DNA from: Glaciecola sp. UBA983
Lineage (GTDB): Bacteria > Pseudomonadota > Gammaproteobacteria > Enterobacterales > Alteromonadaceae
Length of the DNA stretch: 12,219 nucleotides
NCBI GenBank assembly: GCA_002292215.1
Contig: DBBN01000048.1
Span: 1 to 12,219 of the forward strand
Direction of reading: 5' to 3'
Shown: positions 1-6,817 of the stretch, in pieces
Position numbering within the stretch: position 1 is the stretch's first letter
How the letters are laid out: each line of letters starts with the position of its first letter
Notes under the pieces: model-generated
What the model saw: the letters and a program-made list of their open reading frames with translations, nothing else
Database searches by the model: none
Told to the model about the DNA's origin: nothing
Translations under genes and position numbers: made by a program

Positions 1-126
1 AGTTTTGGCGCTAGTTATGGTGTTAGTGCTAACAGGTGAAGACGTCGCATCACAACCCATCATGCCAAGCATTGCTGCGCTGAGACAAGCAAGACGAATA
101 CGTTGTGTTAATAATGAAACTTGCAT
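1..126 (-). CDS. N-terminus of a lipoprotein (partial, cut by the left edge); possibly a further GH13 enzyme
   Basis: Only the first 42 codons are present. They begin with an ATG at 126-124 and stay open to the window edge. Reading MQVSLLTQRI then RLACLSAAMLGMMGC, the protein has a short basic n-region (Arg9, Arg11), a hydrophobic stretch and a lipobox-like end MMGC with Cys25, followed by a Ser/Thr-rich linker typical of mature lipoproteins. This predicts signal peptidase II cleavage and a lipid anchor. Asp26 sits at +2, which in E. coli favours retention in the inner membrane. An AGGAA ribosome site at 136-140 lies 9 bases upstream. The gene follows the MFS transporter by 18 bases on the same strand, so it is probably the last visible member of the same operon. 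Related marine clusters often carry a second amylase here, but nothing catalytic is visible, so that identity is a guess. Confidence 0.72.
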   Translation of the reverse strand, partial: MQVSLLTQRIRLACLSAAMLGMMGCDATSSPVSTNTITSAKT

Positions 127-144
127 ATAAAAACGTTCCTTAAA

Positions 145-1614
145 TTATGAATTTTTGTCGTTAACAAATAAAACGGCGATAGCGCCACAGAGCATGGATA
201 TGCCAGCAACAACAATAATGTACGATGCATTATTATCAAATACGCTGGATAAAATCCACCCTGAAAGTAAACCCGATACGATTTGTGGCACAGCGATCGT
301 AAAGTTAAAGATCCCCATATACACGCCGGTTTTATCCGCAGGCAGTGCCCCAGCTAACATCGCATAAGGCATCGCTAAAATTGCTGCCCACGCAATGCCC
401 ACACCAATCATAGGTAATAACAAATTCACTGCACCAGCGGGTACGGTGACTTCGGTGATCAATAAATCAACATGTGTTGGAGTCAGATCCGTAAACAGCA
501 TAAACGACATATAAGACAACCCGCCCAAGACTAACGCGCCAGCATATATCGTTTTACGACCAAATGTATCAGCAAGACGGGCTAAAAAGACCGAGAACAC
601 TGCAGCAAATACACTGTATGCAGCAAACAAGATCCCCACCCAGTCCCCTGCCGCACCTTTAGCATCAATGATATGTTGTGGAACTTGACCAATAGCATTG
701 AGATAATCCGGATCAAACCATTTCACCTCTACCGCCCAAATATGTTGGGTAATTGCCGGCATGGTATAAACCCACATAATAAACAACGCAAACCATGAGA
801 AAAACTGCACTACCGCAAGTTGGCGCATAATCGTAGGCATGGTTTTAACTAAAATAAAAAATTCAGCCAATTTTTGTCCAATTGGTTTGCTTTTATCTTT
901 AGTTTGGGCTGCACTGACTTTTTCAGCATCCATGCCTTTGTAGGCATAATAATCTTTGGGTGCATATTCTTTGGTACGAAGTACTGTCCATAACACCGTA
1001 CCGAGTAATACGGTTGCGCCAATATAAAATGCCCAGACCACTGATTGGGCAACTTCGCCTTTTGACGCGGTATTATCTAAGCCAATAATGTTCGTTAATA
1101 AGAACGGTAATATTGAACCGACTACCGCACCAATATTGATTAATAACGATTGAATCGAATAACCGACATTGCGTTGCGAGGCAGGTACCATATCCGACAC
1201 CAAGGCACGAAACGGCTGGAAACACACATTAAATGACGCATCCATCAACGCTAACATTAATGCACCAAACAACATAGGTGCCATGAACGCAACAAACAAG
1301 GGCGCATTTGGCATCAATAACATCCCAATCGCCGCAGCAATCGCTCCCGCTAAAATAAAGGGTTTACGTCGCCCTAACCCATTCCATGTGCGGTCTGAGG
1401 CTGCACCAACTAATGGCTGTACCAATAAACCCATAATGGGTGCGACCAACCAAAATAAAGACAACGAATGTAAGTCAGCGCCCAAATCAGATAAGATCCG
1501 GCTTACATTGGCATTTTGCAAGGCAAAGCCAAACTGGACGCCTAAAAAACCGAAACTCACGTTCCAAACTTGCCAAAATTTCAACTCTGGCTGGGGCTGA
1601 TGTGTTGTACTCAT
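145..1614 (-). CDS. MFS sugar transporter, SLC45/GPH-like (probable maltose/maltodextrin importer)
   Basis: The 489-residue protein has about twelve hydrophobic segments and no signal peptide, as expected for an inner-membrane secondary transporter. The loop after helix 2 carries the MFS signature GAASDRTWNGLGRRKPF at residues 70-86. The second half has the equivalent LARLADTFGRK at 344-354. A conserved FQPFRALVSDMVP stretch at 132-144 is characteristic of the SLC45/GPH-like sucrose and maltose carriers. It probably imports maltose or short maltodextrins by cation symport, but substrate and ion cannot be read from sequence. The gene lies 23 bases after the GH13 enzyme and 18 before a lipoprotein gene on the same strand, consistent with one operon. 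The ATG start has a GAGGA site at 1619-1623, four bases away. No frameshift or missing motif is seen. Confidence 0.88.
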   Translation of the reverse strand: MSTTHQPQPELKFWQVWNVSFGFLGVQFGFALQNANVSRILSDLGADLHSLSLFWLVAPIMGLLVQPLVGAASDRTWNGLGRRKPFILAGAIAAAIGMLLMPNAPLFVAFMAPMLFGALMLALMDASFNVCFQPFRALVSDMVPASQRNVGYSIQSLLINIGAVVGSILPFLLTNIIGLDNTASKGEVAQSVVWAFYIGATVLLGTVLWTVLRTKEYAPKDYYAYKGMDAEKVSAAQTKDKSKPIGQKLAEFFILVKTMPTIMRQLAVVQFFSWFALFIMWVYTMPAITQHIWAVEVKWFDPDYLNAIGQVPQHIIDAKGAAGDWVGILFAAYSVFAAVFSVFLARLADTFGRKTIYAGALVLGGLSYMSFMLFTDLTPTHVDLLITEVTVPAGAVNLLLPMIGVGIAWAAILAMPYAMLAGALPADKTGVYMGIFNFTIAVPQIVSGLLSGWILSSVFDNNASYIIVVAGISMLCGAIAVLFVNDKNS

Positions 1615-1637
1615 TTTGTCCTCATTTATTCTTAATT

Positions 1638-3593
1638 TTATTTGTTAGTATTTGATGTTGGTGCTGATGGTTGCAATTCAAAAATGCTGACACTATTAGC
1701 ATCAAGCGTTAATGATTGGTCTAATCGAAAAGAGGCGTTGCTCTCAATATCCACCAATGTTGCACTGCTATTTTCAAGCGGTAACATCTGTGAAAAACGC
1801 GTTAATGACAAGTCAATGTTGTTCGAGTTCTTATTCAGCACCACCATTATTGTTTGCTTCTTCGCATGGGTATCTATATGCCTAAAATACACATAGATGC
1901 CATCTCGGGGCGCATATTGAGTAAGTTTTCCTTCGGTAATTGCCGGTGTTTGTTTGCGCCAATTTAATAACTTACGCAAGGTTTGTTGGATCCGTTGTTG
2001 CTGACTATCAAGCCCTTTTCCAGTAAATGCGTTAACACGATCACCTTGCCAACCACCAGGAAAATCAGCACGTAAGAGACCATGATCGCCTCCACCGTTA
2101 TCGGTCATACCAAACTCGGTGCCATAGAAAATTTGTGGGATCCCGCGAGTGGTTAGCAAAAACTTCATCGCCATCATAAATTTAGTCTCATCATTGTTTA
2201 ACTGTGGCATGATGCGATTCATATCATGATTGTCAGCAAAAACGACAAGATTATAGGGATCACCATATAAAAAATCACTGGCTAACGAGTCATATATTTT
2301 ACGTAAACCAGTTGCCCATGTATCTTCATCGACTAATGCCTGACCTAAAGCAACTTGTAAGGGAAAATCCATAACACTCGGCAATGCGGATTGATAATCA
2401 TCATATCGCAGCGAGCCCGCCTGCCAATATGCCGTAATTGCTGGATTAACTGACCATTCTTCTCCAACAATATTAAGATTAGGATACTCAGCCATGACGG
2501 CTTGAGTCCAAGCCGATAAAAAAGCCTTATCTGAGTAAGAGTATGTATCGACTCTTAACCCTGACAATCCTGCGTACTCAACCCACCAAATCGCATATTG
2601 CGTTAAATAGGTCGCCATGTGAGGGTTTTGTTGATTCATATCCGGCATCGTATCGACAAACCAGCCTTGAGCAAAGTCTTCAATATCCGATTGCACGCCA
2701 TGAGGATCATGTAAGGCTTCACGGGTATGGGTAGTGGGGACAAACTCGGTTCCATGATTGATCCAATCAACCGCAGGCATGTTGCTCATCCAGGGATGAT
2801 TAGATCCCATGTGATTAAGTATGACATCTTTAATAACGCCAATACCTTGTTCACGTGCTTGGCGAACAAACGCTTTATACAAAGAATTTGAACCAAAACG
2901 TGGGTCAATTTGAAAAAAATCCGTCGTCGAGTATCCGTGATAAGAATATCTTTCCATATCGTTTTCTAACAAAGGCATAGTCCAAATTTGCGTAAATCCC
3001 ATATCAGCAATATATTCAAGATGGTCAATCATGCCTTGAATATCACCACCATGACGGCCCCCTTTATCATCACGATTGACTGTCTCGAGCATTGAATCAA
3101 CACTATCATTACTCGGATCACCATTGGCAAAACGGTCAGGTGCAATCAAATAGATGACATCTTTCGCATTAAACCCTACTCTTTTTGCAGATCCTTCGGC
3201 TCTAGCTAATAACTCATAGGTTACTTGAACCTTGTGACTATTTGGATGTGTTAACGAAAAGGTTAATGTTTGAGCAGGTGCTGCTTGACTAATCGCTAGG
3301 TTAATCAATAAATATTGGGAGGATTCAGGCACAGTGACCGATTCGATTTTGACCTGTTTACCTGACAATTTAATGTCATATTCAGTGATTGGAAATGCTA
3401 AATTATCGGCATTGAGTAACAACTCAATTTGTTTGTTATGCATCCCTACCCACCAATTGGGCGGGTCAATATGCACTATAGAATCCTCGGGTTGGGCAGT
3501 CGCAACATTTATTGAGCTCACTAATAAAGACAGCGATAGACACCTTAGTGCGGTAGCCTTTATTAAGGATATTTCGTGATTCAATGGAAACAT
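1638..3593 (-). CDS. Secreted GH13 alpha-amylase family enzyme, cyclomaltodextrinase/neopullulanase (SusA) type
   Basis: The 651-residue protein starts with a probable Sec signal peptide: a hydrophobic core at about residues 14-30, then an A-T-A site with likely cleavage before Gln34, so it should act in the periplasm or outside. Residues 35-135 resemble the beta-sandwich N-domain of SusA-type cyclomaltodextrinases, including the PPNWWVGM motif at 44-51. The GH13 barrel begins near DVIYLIAPDRFANGD (145-159). Conserved regions are DVILNH (256-261), GLRVDT with nucleophile Asp349, VGEEW with acid/base Glu378, and FADNHD with transition-state stabiliser Asp457. A small C-terminal beta domain covers about 560-642. 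It should hydrolyse alpha-1,4 links in cyclodextrins, maltodextrins or pullulan-like glucans. The ATG is the first start after an in-frame TAA, with a weak AGGCG site. It is the first gene of its operon, divergent from the halogenase. Confidence 0.92.
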   Translation of the reverse strand: MFPLNHEISLIKATALRCLSLSLLVSSINVATAQPEDSIVHIDPPNWWVGMHNKQIELLLNADNLAFPITEYDIKLSGKQVKIESVTVPESSQYLLINLAISQAAPAQTLTFSLTHPNSHKVQVTYELLARAEGSAKRVGFNAKDVIYLIAPDRFANGDPSNDSVDSMLETVNRDDKGGRHGGDIQGMIDHLEYIADMGFTQIWTMPLLENDMERYSYHGYSTTDFFQIDPRFGSNSLYKAFVRQAREQGIGVIKDVILNHMGSNHPWMSNMPAVDWINHGTEFVPTTHTREALHDPHGVQSDIEDFAQGWFVDTMPDMNQQNPHMATYLTQYAIWWVEYAGLSGLRVDTYSYSDKAFLSAWTQAVMAEYPNLNIVGEEWSVNPAITAYWQAGSLRYDDYQSALPSVMDFPLQVALGQALVDEDTWATGLRKIYDSLASDFLYGDPYNLVVFADNHDMNRIMPQLNNDETKFMMAMKFLLTTRGIPQIFYGTEFGMTDNGGGDHGLLRADFPGGWQGDRVNAFTGKGLDSQQQRIQQTLRKLLNWRKQTPAITEGKLTQYAPRDGIYVYFRHIDTHAKKQTIMVVLNKNSNNIDLSLTRFSQMLPLENSSATLVDIESNASFRLDQSLTLDANSVSIFELQPSAPTSNTNK

Positions 3594-3633
3594 AAATGGG
3601 CGCCTGTTGAGACATTACGATAATTAGCTCAAC

Positions 3634-3663
3634 AATGTAAACTATAAGAGGGTATTCCGACAA
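3634..3663 (-). promoter_or_regulatory. Candidate promoter of the GH13-transporter operon
   Basis: Read on the minus strand, TTGTCG (3663-3658) and TACATT (3639-3634) are separated by 18 bases. Each matches four of six positions of the sigma70 -35 and -10 consensus. Transcription would begin about 35 bases before the amylase ATG. The match is modest and other registers are possible in this AT-rich stretch. Confidence 0.3.
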
Positions 3664-3668
3664 ATTCA

Positions 3669-3682
3669 TGCATACGTATTCA
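3669..3682. promoter_or_regulatory. Putative LacI-family operator between the divergent GH13 and halogenase genes
   Basis: TGCATACGTATTCA is a 14-bp inverted repeat with one mismatched pair and a perfect ATACGTAT core centred on CG. Even-length palindromes with a central CG are the usual shape of LacI-family operators, the family that includes the MalR-type repressors of maltodextrin genes in this group of bacteria. It lies between candidate promoters on both sides: six bases upstream of the putative amylase -35 and about 24 bases upstream of the halogenase TATAAT. One bound protein could therefore control both directions. No LacI-family regulator gene is in the window, so the assignment is inference from symmetry and context. 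Confidence 0.5.
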
Positions 3683-3705
3683 GGTTATTTAGCAAGGTAA
3701 CTCGG

Positions 3706-3711
3706 TATAAT
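3706..3711 (+). promoter_or_regulatory. Candidate -10 element for the halogenase gene
   Basis: A perfect TATAAT occurs 28 bases before the ATG at 3740. It overlaps the upstream in-frame ATG at 3710, so if it is used, the transcript would begin near 3718 and translation could only begin at 3740. No good -35 is seen at 16-18 bases upstream (GGTTAT is the nearest), which suits an activator-dependent or weak promoter. Confidence 0.4.
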
Positions 3712-3739
3712 GTTTTATCCATATTTAGGTACAGAGACA

Positions 3740-5263
3740 ATGAACAATCAAATTATCACCGTCGTCGGCGGCGGAAGCGCAGGTTGGATGACGGCTAATT
3801 TATTGCATAATCAGCTGCACCAGCACGGTTTTACGATTAGAGTGATTGAATCACCAAGTATTGGGATTATTGGTGTTGGCGAAGGGTCAACCCCGCAACT
3901 AAAAGTGTTTTTTGATATGTTAGGGATTGCAGAACAAACATGGATGCCAAGATGTGATGCAACCTTTAAACATGGCATACGTTTCAACGGATGGACTGAT
4001 TTGGTTCATCCACAATATGATCATTACTTCCATCCGTTTCCGTCTAACCAAGATCACAACAGCGGGCGCTATTTTCTACAACAAGTACATACGATGTTGG
4101 CTGGATACCCTGCGATGCCTCATCCTGATCTCTATTTTTTAACCGCGACCTTAGCTCAACAAAATAAAACACCAGCACATGAACACCCAGAATTACAGAC
4201 GAATTATGGCTACCATTTTGATTCAGCGAAACTCGGTCAATTTCTCAAAACTCATGGGACTCAACAAGGTATACAGGTCATTACTACAACGATTGATAGT
4301 ATTCAACATCAAGCAAACACCATTGTGTCTGTTACCGATGAACAAGGGCAAATATTTAACAGTGATTGGTTTTTTGATTGTACCGGCTTTGGTGGTAAAT
4401 TAATTCAAGAAGCCTTGGGAACTGACTTTATTCATTACACAGATAATTTATTTAATGACCGCGCAGTCGCTATCCCTACGAGGCGTGAGGAACAAGAACT
4501 GCCACAAACAACGGCGACAGCACTGCCCTGTGGATGGGCATGGCGTATTCCATTAACCTCGCGTATTGGTAATGGCTATGTGTATAGCAGTCAATATTGC
4601 ACTGCAGATGAAGCTGAGCATGTATTACGACAACATTTAAATATTGACGATAAGATCCCCGCGCGGCACCTCTCAATGAAAGTAGGACGTTTGGCACAGC
4701 ACTGGGTTGGGAATACAATTGCCGTTGGTTTAGCGCAGGGTTTTATAGAACCTCTTGAAGCAACAGCGTTACACCTAGTTCAAGAAACAGTGACCCAATT
4801 TATTGGTGCATTTACTGCAGGTAGATTCACCACCATCTATAAAGAACAGTTTAACGACAATATTAATGCGCGGTTTGAAGGGATACGCGATTACATAGTG
4901 GCGCATTATGCGTGCAATCAATTAACCCATGCGCGAATGTCACAGAAATACGCAAGCAGCAATTCTAGGTTTCATTTTGATGGCAAAGCAGTCACTATTG
5001 ATACGCCTAGGTATTGGGAAGATTGTCGTGAGAAGGTGGTTACATCTGAAAATTTACAAGCCGTTTTGGCTTGTTGGGAGCGTGGTGGAGACTTACATCA
5101 ACTGCTGGTGGATAGAAAAATGCAGACGTATTATCCCACATTGAGTTGGTATACCTTACTTGCTGGTTATCGCCGGTTTACGCACCAACAATACCAAGAT
5201 AATCTTCAAACCCAGCAGATCCAAGCCAAGTTAGTTGAATTAACCCAGCACTTTACTTGCTAA
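3740..5263 (+). CDS. Flavin-dependent halogenase, tryptophan halogenase family (TonB-receptor-associated type)
   Basis: I chose ATG 3740 (507 residues) over the in-frame ATG at 3710. A perfect TATAAT overlaps the upstream ATG, an AGGT sits nine bases before 3740, and the family normally starts just before its flavin motif. The FAD-binding GGGSAGW is at residues 10-16 and a second conserved glycine motif VGEGSTP at 46-52. The catalytic lysine that forms or positions the halogenating species is Lys77 in ATFKHGIRF. The signature GWAWRIP is at 265-271. Glu340 in FIEPLEAT matches the conserved catalytic glutamate of PrnA-type enzymes. All hallmarks are intact, so an active reduced-flavin-dependent halogenase is plausible. 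The substrate is unknown. Homologues in marine and xanthomonad bacteria sit in carbohydrate and TonB-receptor loci, and here it diverges from the starch operon. No flavin reductase is visible nearby. Confidence 0.9.
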   Translation: MNNQIITVVGGGSAGWMTANLLHNQLHQHGFTIRVIESPSIGIIGVGEGSTPQLKVFFDMLGIAEQTWMPRCDATFKHGIRFNGWTDLVHPQYDHYFHPFPSNQDHNSGRYFLQQVHTMLAGYPAMPHPDLYFLTATLAQQNKTPAHEHPELQTNYGYHFDSAKLGQFLKTHGTQQGIQVITTTIDSIQHQANTIVSVTDEQGQIFNSDWFFDCTGFGGKLIQEALGTDFIHYTDNLFNDRAVAIPTRREEQELPQTTATALPCGWAWRIPLTSRIGNGYVYSSQYCTADEAEHVLRQHLNIDDKIPARHLSMKVGRLAQHWVGNTIAVGLAQGFIEPLEATALHLVQETVTQFIGAFTAGRFTTIYKEQFNDNINARFEGIRDYIVAHYACNQLTHARMSQKYASSNSRFHFDGKAVTIDTPRYWEDCREKVVTSENLQAVLACWERGGDLHQLLVDRKMQTYYPTLSWYTLLAGYRRFTHQQYQDNLQTQQIQAKLVELTQHFTC

Positions 5264-6736
5264 TGGTAAAGTAATGATAAAGGTGGTACCGACACCTTCT
5301 GTTGATTCAACTTCTATGGTGCCTTTATGTGACTCAATGATGGAGTAAGAAATAGATAAACCTAAACCGGTGCCTTCACCCACAGGTTTGGTGGTATAAA
5401 AAGGGTCAAATAATTGATTTTGTGTGGTCGAAGACATTCCACTACCCGTATCACTCACCAAAATCTGACAACTTTTGCTTCCTAACACATATTCAATCTT
5501 GATAGAGCCGCCATCAGGCATTGCCTGAGCCGCATTCACGAATATGTTAACAAACACTTGCTGCAGCTGACCTAGCTTACCAAAGATGTAAATGTCTTGT
5601 TCATTGAGAATATGTTGGACGTCATGTTTATATTTTACTTCATTTTTCACGACGTTTAGTGCTGCTGAAACGATTTGCCCAATAGGCAAAGCAGAAAAAT
5701 CGGTTTCACCTTGATGTGAAAACGTTTTTAATCCATTCACAATTTCAGAAATACGATCGACCCCTTCAATATTTGACGTAACAATATCATCCGTATCTTC
5801 AATGATATATTCCATATCGTATTCTTTCACTAACCCCATATAGTGCTCATCATTAATGAGTTTTTGTTCAGCTATAAACGCTTTAGTCGCAGCCATAAAC
5901 GCACTTATATATTGAATGTGACTGGATAGAACTTCTAAATTAGAACGAATATATCCCACAGGATTATTAATTTCATGCGCAATACCCGCGGCAAGTTGGC
6001 CAAGTGAAGCCATCTTCTCTGATTGCATTAACTGAGACTTGGCACTGGATAACTGTTGGGTAATAATATTGAGATTATCTTTGGTTTCGGATATGACAGT
6101 ACCGTTTTTACGCGCGATTAAAAACGTTCGCACTTGACGTTGAATAATCGTCAATGCGTCGAGTGTTTCTGATGAATTAGGTTCTTGTTTGAGTAAAAAC
6201 GCGGATAATAAAACGCTACCTTCATCGATAGGCTTGCTACAATACATCATTTTTAACGTATGCGGATAAATTGCACTGTGGTTCACATCAATGATATTCC
6301 ACTCTTTAGACGCCGGCTGCCGTGCTAACTGCGCGTTAATTTGTTGAATAAATACTGTATTGTTAGTCCATTGTTTATTGCGGTCACAGATAGGTGTGTA
6401 AATATCAAAAGTGGAATTACGCTTGATTTGCACAGCACTGATCCCCCAGACCGCATGTAAAAAAGTACAAGTCAGTTCGGTTACGTTAGTAAGGAGGTTT
6501 TCGTTATTACCACTTAGCGATAAACTACCACTGGTACTGAGTAAAAATTGCAACTCATCACGTTTTTGTTCGCTTTCTAATAACGCGTCTTTGAGCATTT
6601 GATTCGACGCGTAAATTTCTCGTGATTTTTCTGCGAGTAATTGTTCAGCCATTTGGCGTGATTTTTTCTCACGTGAAATCCTGCGCTCTAATAGCGCAAT
6701 CTTGTCATTCACATTAGAAGACGTCGAGTCACTCAA
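5240..6736 (-). CDS. Soluble sensor histidine kinase, HisKA plus HATPase, orphan
   Basis: The 498-residue protein has no signal peptide or membrane helix, so it should be cytoplasmic. Residues about 10-65 are rich in Glu, Lys and Leu and look like a coiled coil. Residues about 75-205 form a poorly conserved globular region that may be GAF-like and sense a signal. The H-box GIAHEINNP gives phospho-acceptor His254. The ATPase domain shows the N-box VNIFVNAAQAM (396-406), G1 DTGSGM (429-434), F-box FDPFYTTK (443-450) and G2 GEGTGLGLS (453-461), all complete. There is no receiver domain, and no response regulator gene is adjacent. The start is TTG, with an AGGA site eight bases upstream and an in-frame TGA just beyond. 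Similar coiled-coil kinases are in some genomes paired with FIST/NosP haem sensors, but no such gene is seen here. Confidence 0.88.
   Translation of the reverse strand: MSDSTSSNVNDKIALLERRISREKKSRQMAEQLLAEKSREIYASNQMLKDALLESEQKRDELQFLLSTSGSLSLSGNNENLLTNVTELTCTFLHAVWGISAVQIKRNSTFDIYTPICDRNKQWTNNTVFIQQINAQLARQPASKEWNIIDVNHSAIYPHTLKMMYCSKPIDEGSVLLSAFLLKQEPNSSETLDALTIIQRQVRTFLIARKNGTVISETKDNLNIITQQLSSAKSQLMQSEKMASLGQLAAGIAHEINNPVGYIRSNLEVLSSHIQYISAFMAATKAFIAEQKLINDEHYMGLVKEYDMEYIIEDTDDIVTSNIEGVDRISEIVNGLKTFSHQGETDFSALPIGQIVSAALNVVKNEVKYKHDVQHILNEQDIYIFGKLGQLQQVFVNIFVNAAQAMPDGGSIKIEYVLGSKSCQILVSDTGSGMSSTTQNQLFDPFYTTKPVGEGTGLGLSISYSIIESHKGTIEVESTEGVGTTFIITLPLASKVLG
5250..5272. terminator. Inverted repeat at the convergent halogenase/kinase junction, weak terminator candidate
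   Basis: ACTTTAC (5250-5256) and GTAAAGT (5266-5272) form a perfect 7-bp inverted repeat around a nine-base loop that contains the halogenase stop codon. Being symmetric it would form on both transcripts, as bidirectional terminators do between convergent genes. The stem is AT-rich and no T tract follows on either strand, so termination would be inefficient. Confidence 0.25.
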
Positions 6737-6744
6737 ATGACCAA

Positions 6745-6748
6745 TCCT
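6745..6748 (-). promoter_or_regulatory. Ribosome binding site deciding the TTG start of the kinase
   Basis: AGGA on the minus strand lies eight bases from the TTG at 6736-6734. No in-frame ATG exists between the upstream TGA and this position, and the next alternative, a GTG at codon 9, lacks a comparable site. This supports TTG initiation. Confidence 0.6.
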
Positions 6749-6817
6749 ATTTCATATAGTAAATACAGCAATCATAATGCCTTTTATCGGCAATCACTTG
6801 CAAGAGTTAAATGATAA

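Noticed and set aside
1169..1600. Plus-strand open frame of 143 codons opposite the MFS transporter
   Set aside because: Composition rich in Asn, Ala and Lys is what the reverse of hydrophobic helix codons yields. No start signal or family resemblance.
3605..3634. Inverted repeat TGTTGAG with CTCAACA in the leader before the amylase
   Set aside because: The stem is only seven pairs with a 16-base spacer, no T tract and no known riboswitch fold. It overlaps the candidate -10 region, so it may be chance.
3466..3669. Minus-strand frame overlapping the amylase start and the divergent gap
   Set aside because: It runs in another frame over the signal peptide of the GH13 enzyme, has no recognisable family features and no good ribosome site. 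The amylase frame has clear signal-peptide and domain logic.
3710..3739. Ten-residue N-terminal extension of the halogenase from ATG 3710
   Set aside because: This ATG lies within a perfect TATAAT, lacks a good ribosome site and would add residues before the flavin motif not usual in the family. Start 3740 is preferred.
6778..6792. Small hairpin TGCC-N7-GGCA after the thiolase stop
   Set aside because: Four base pairs only and no following T run on the minus strand, too weak to call a terminator.
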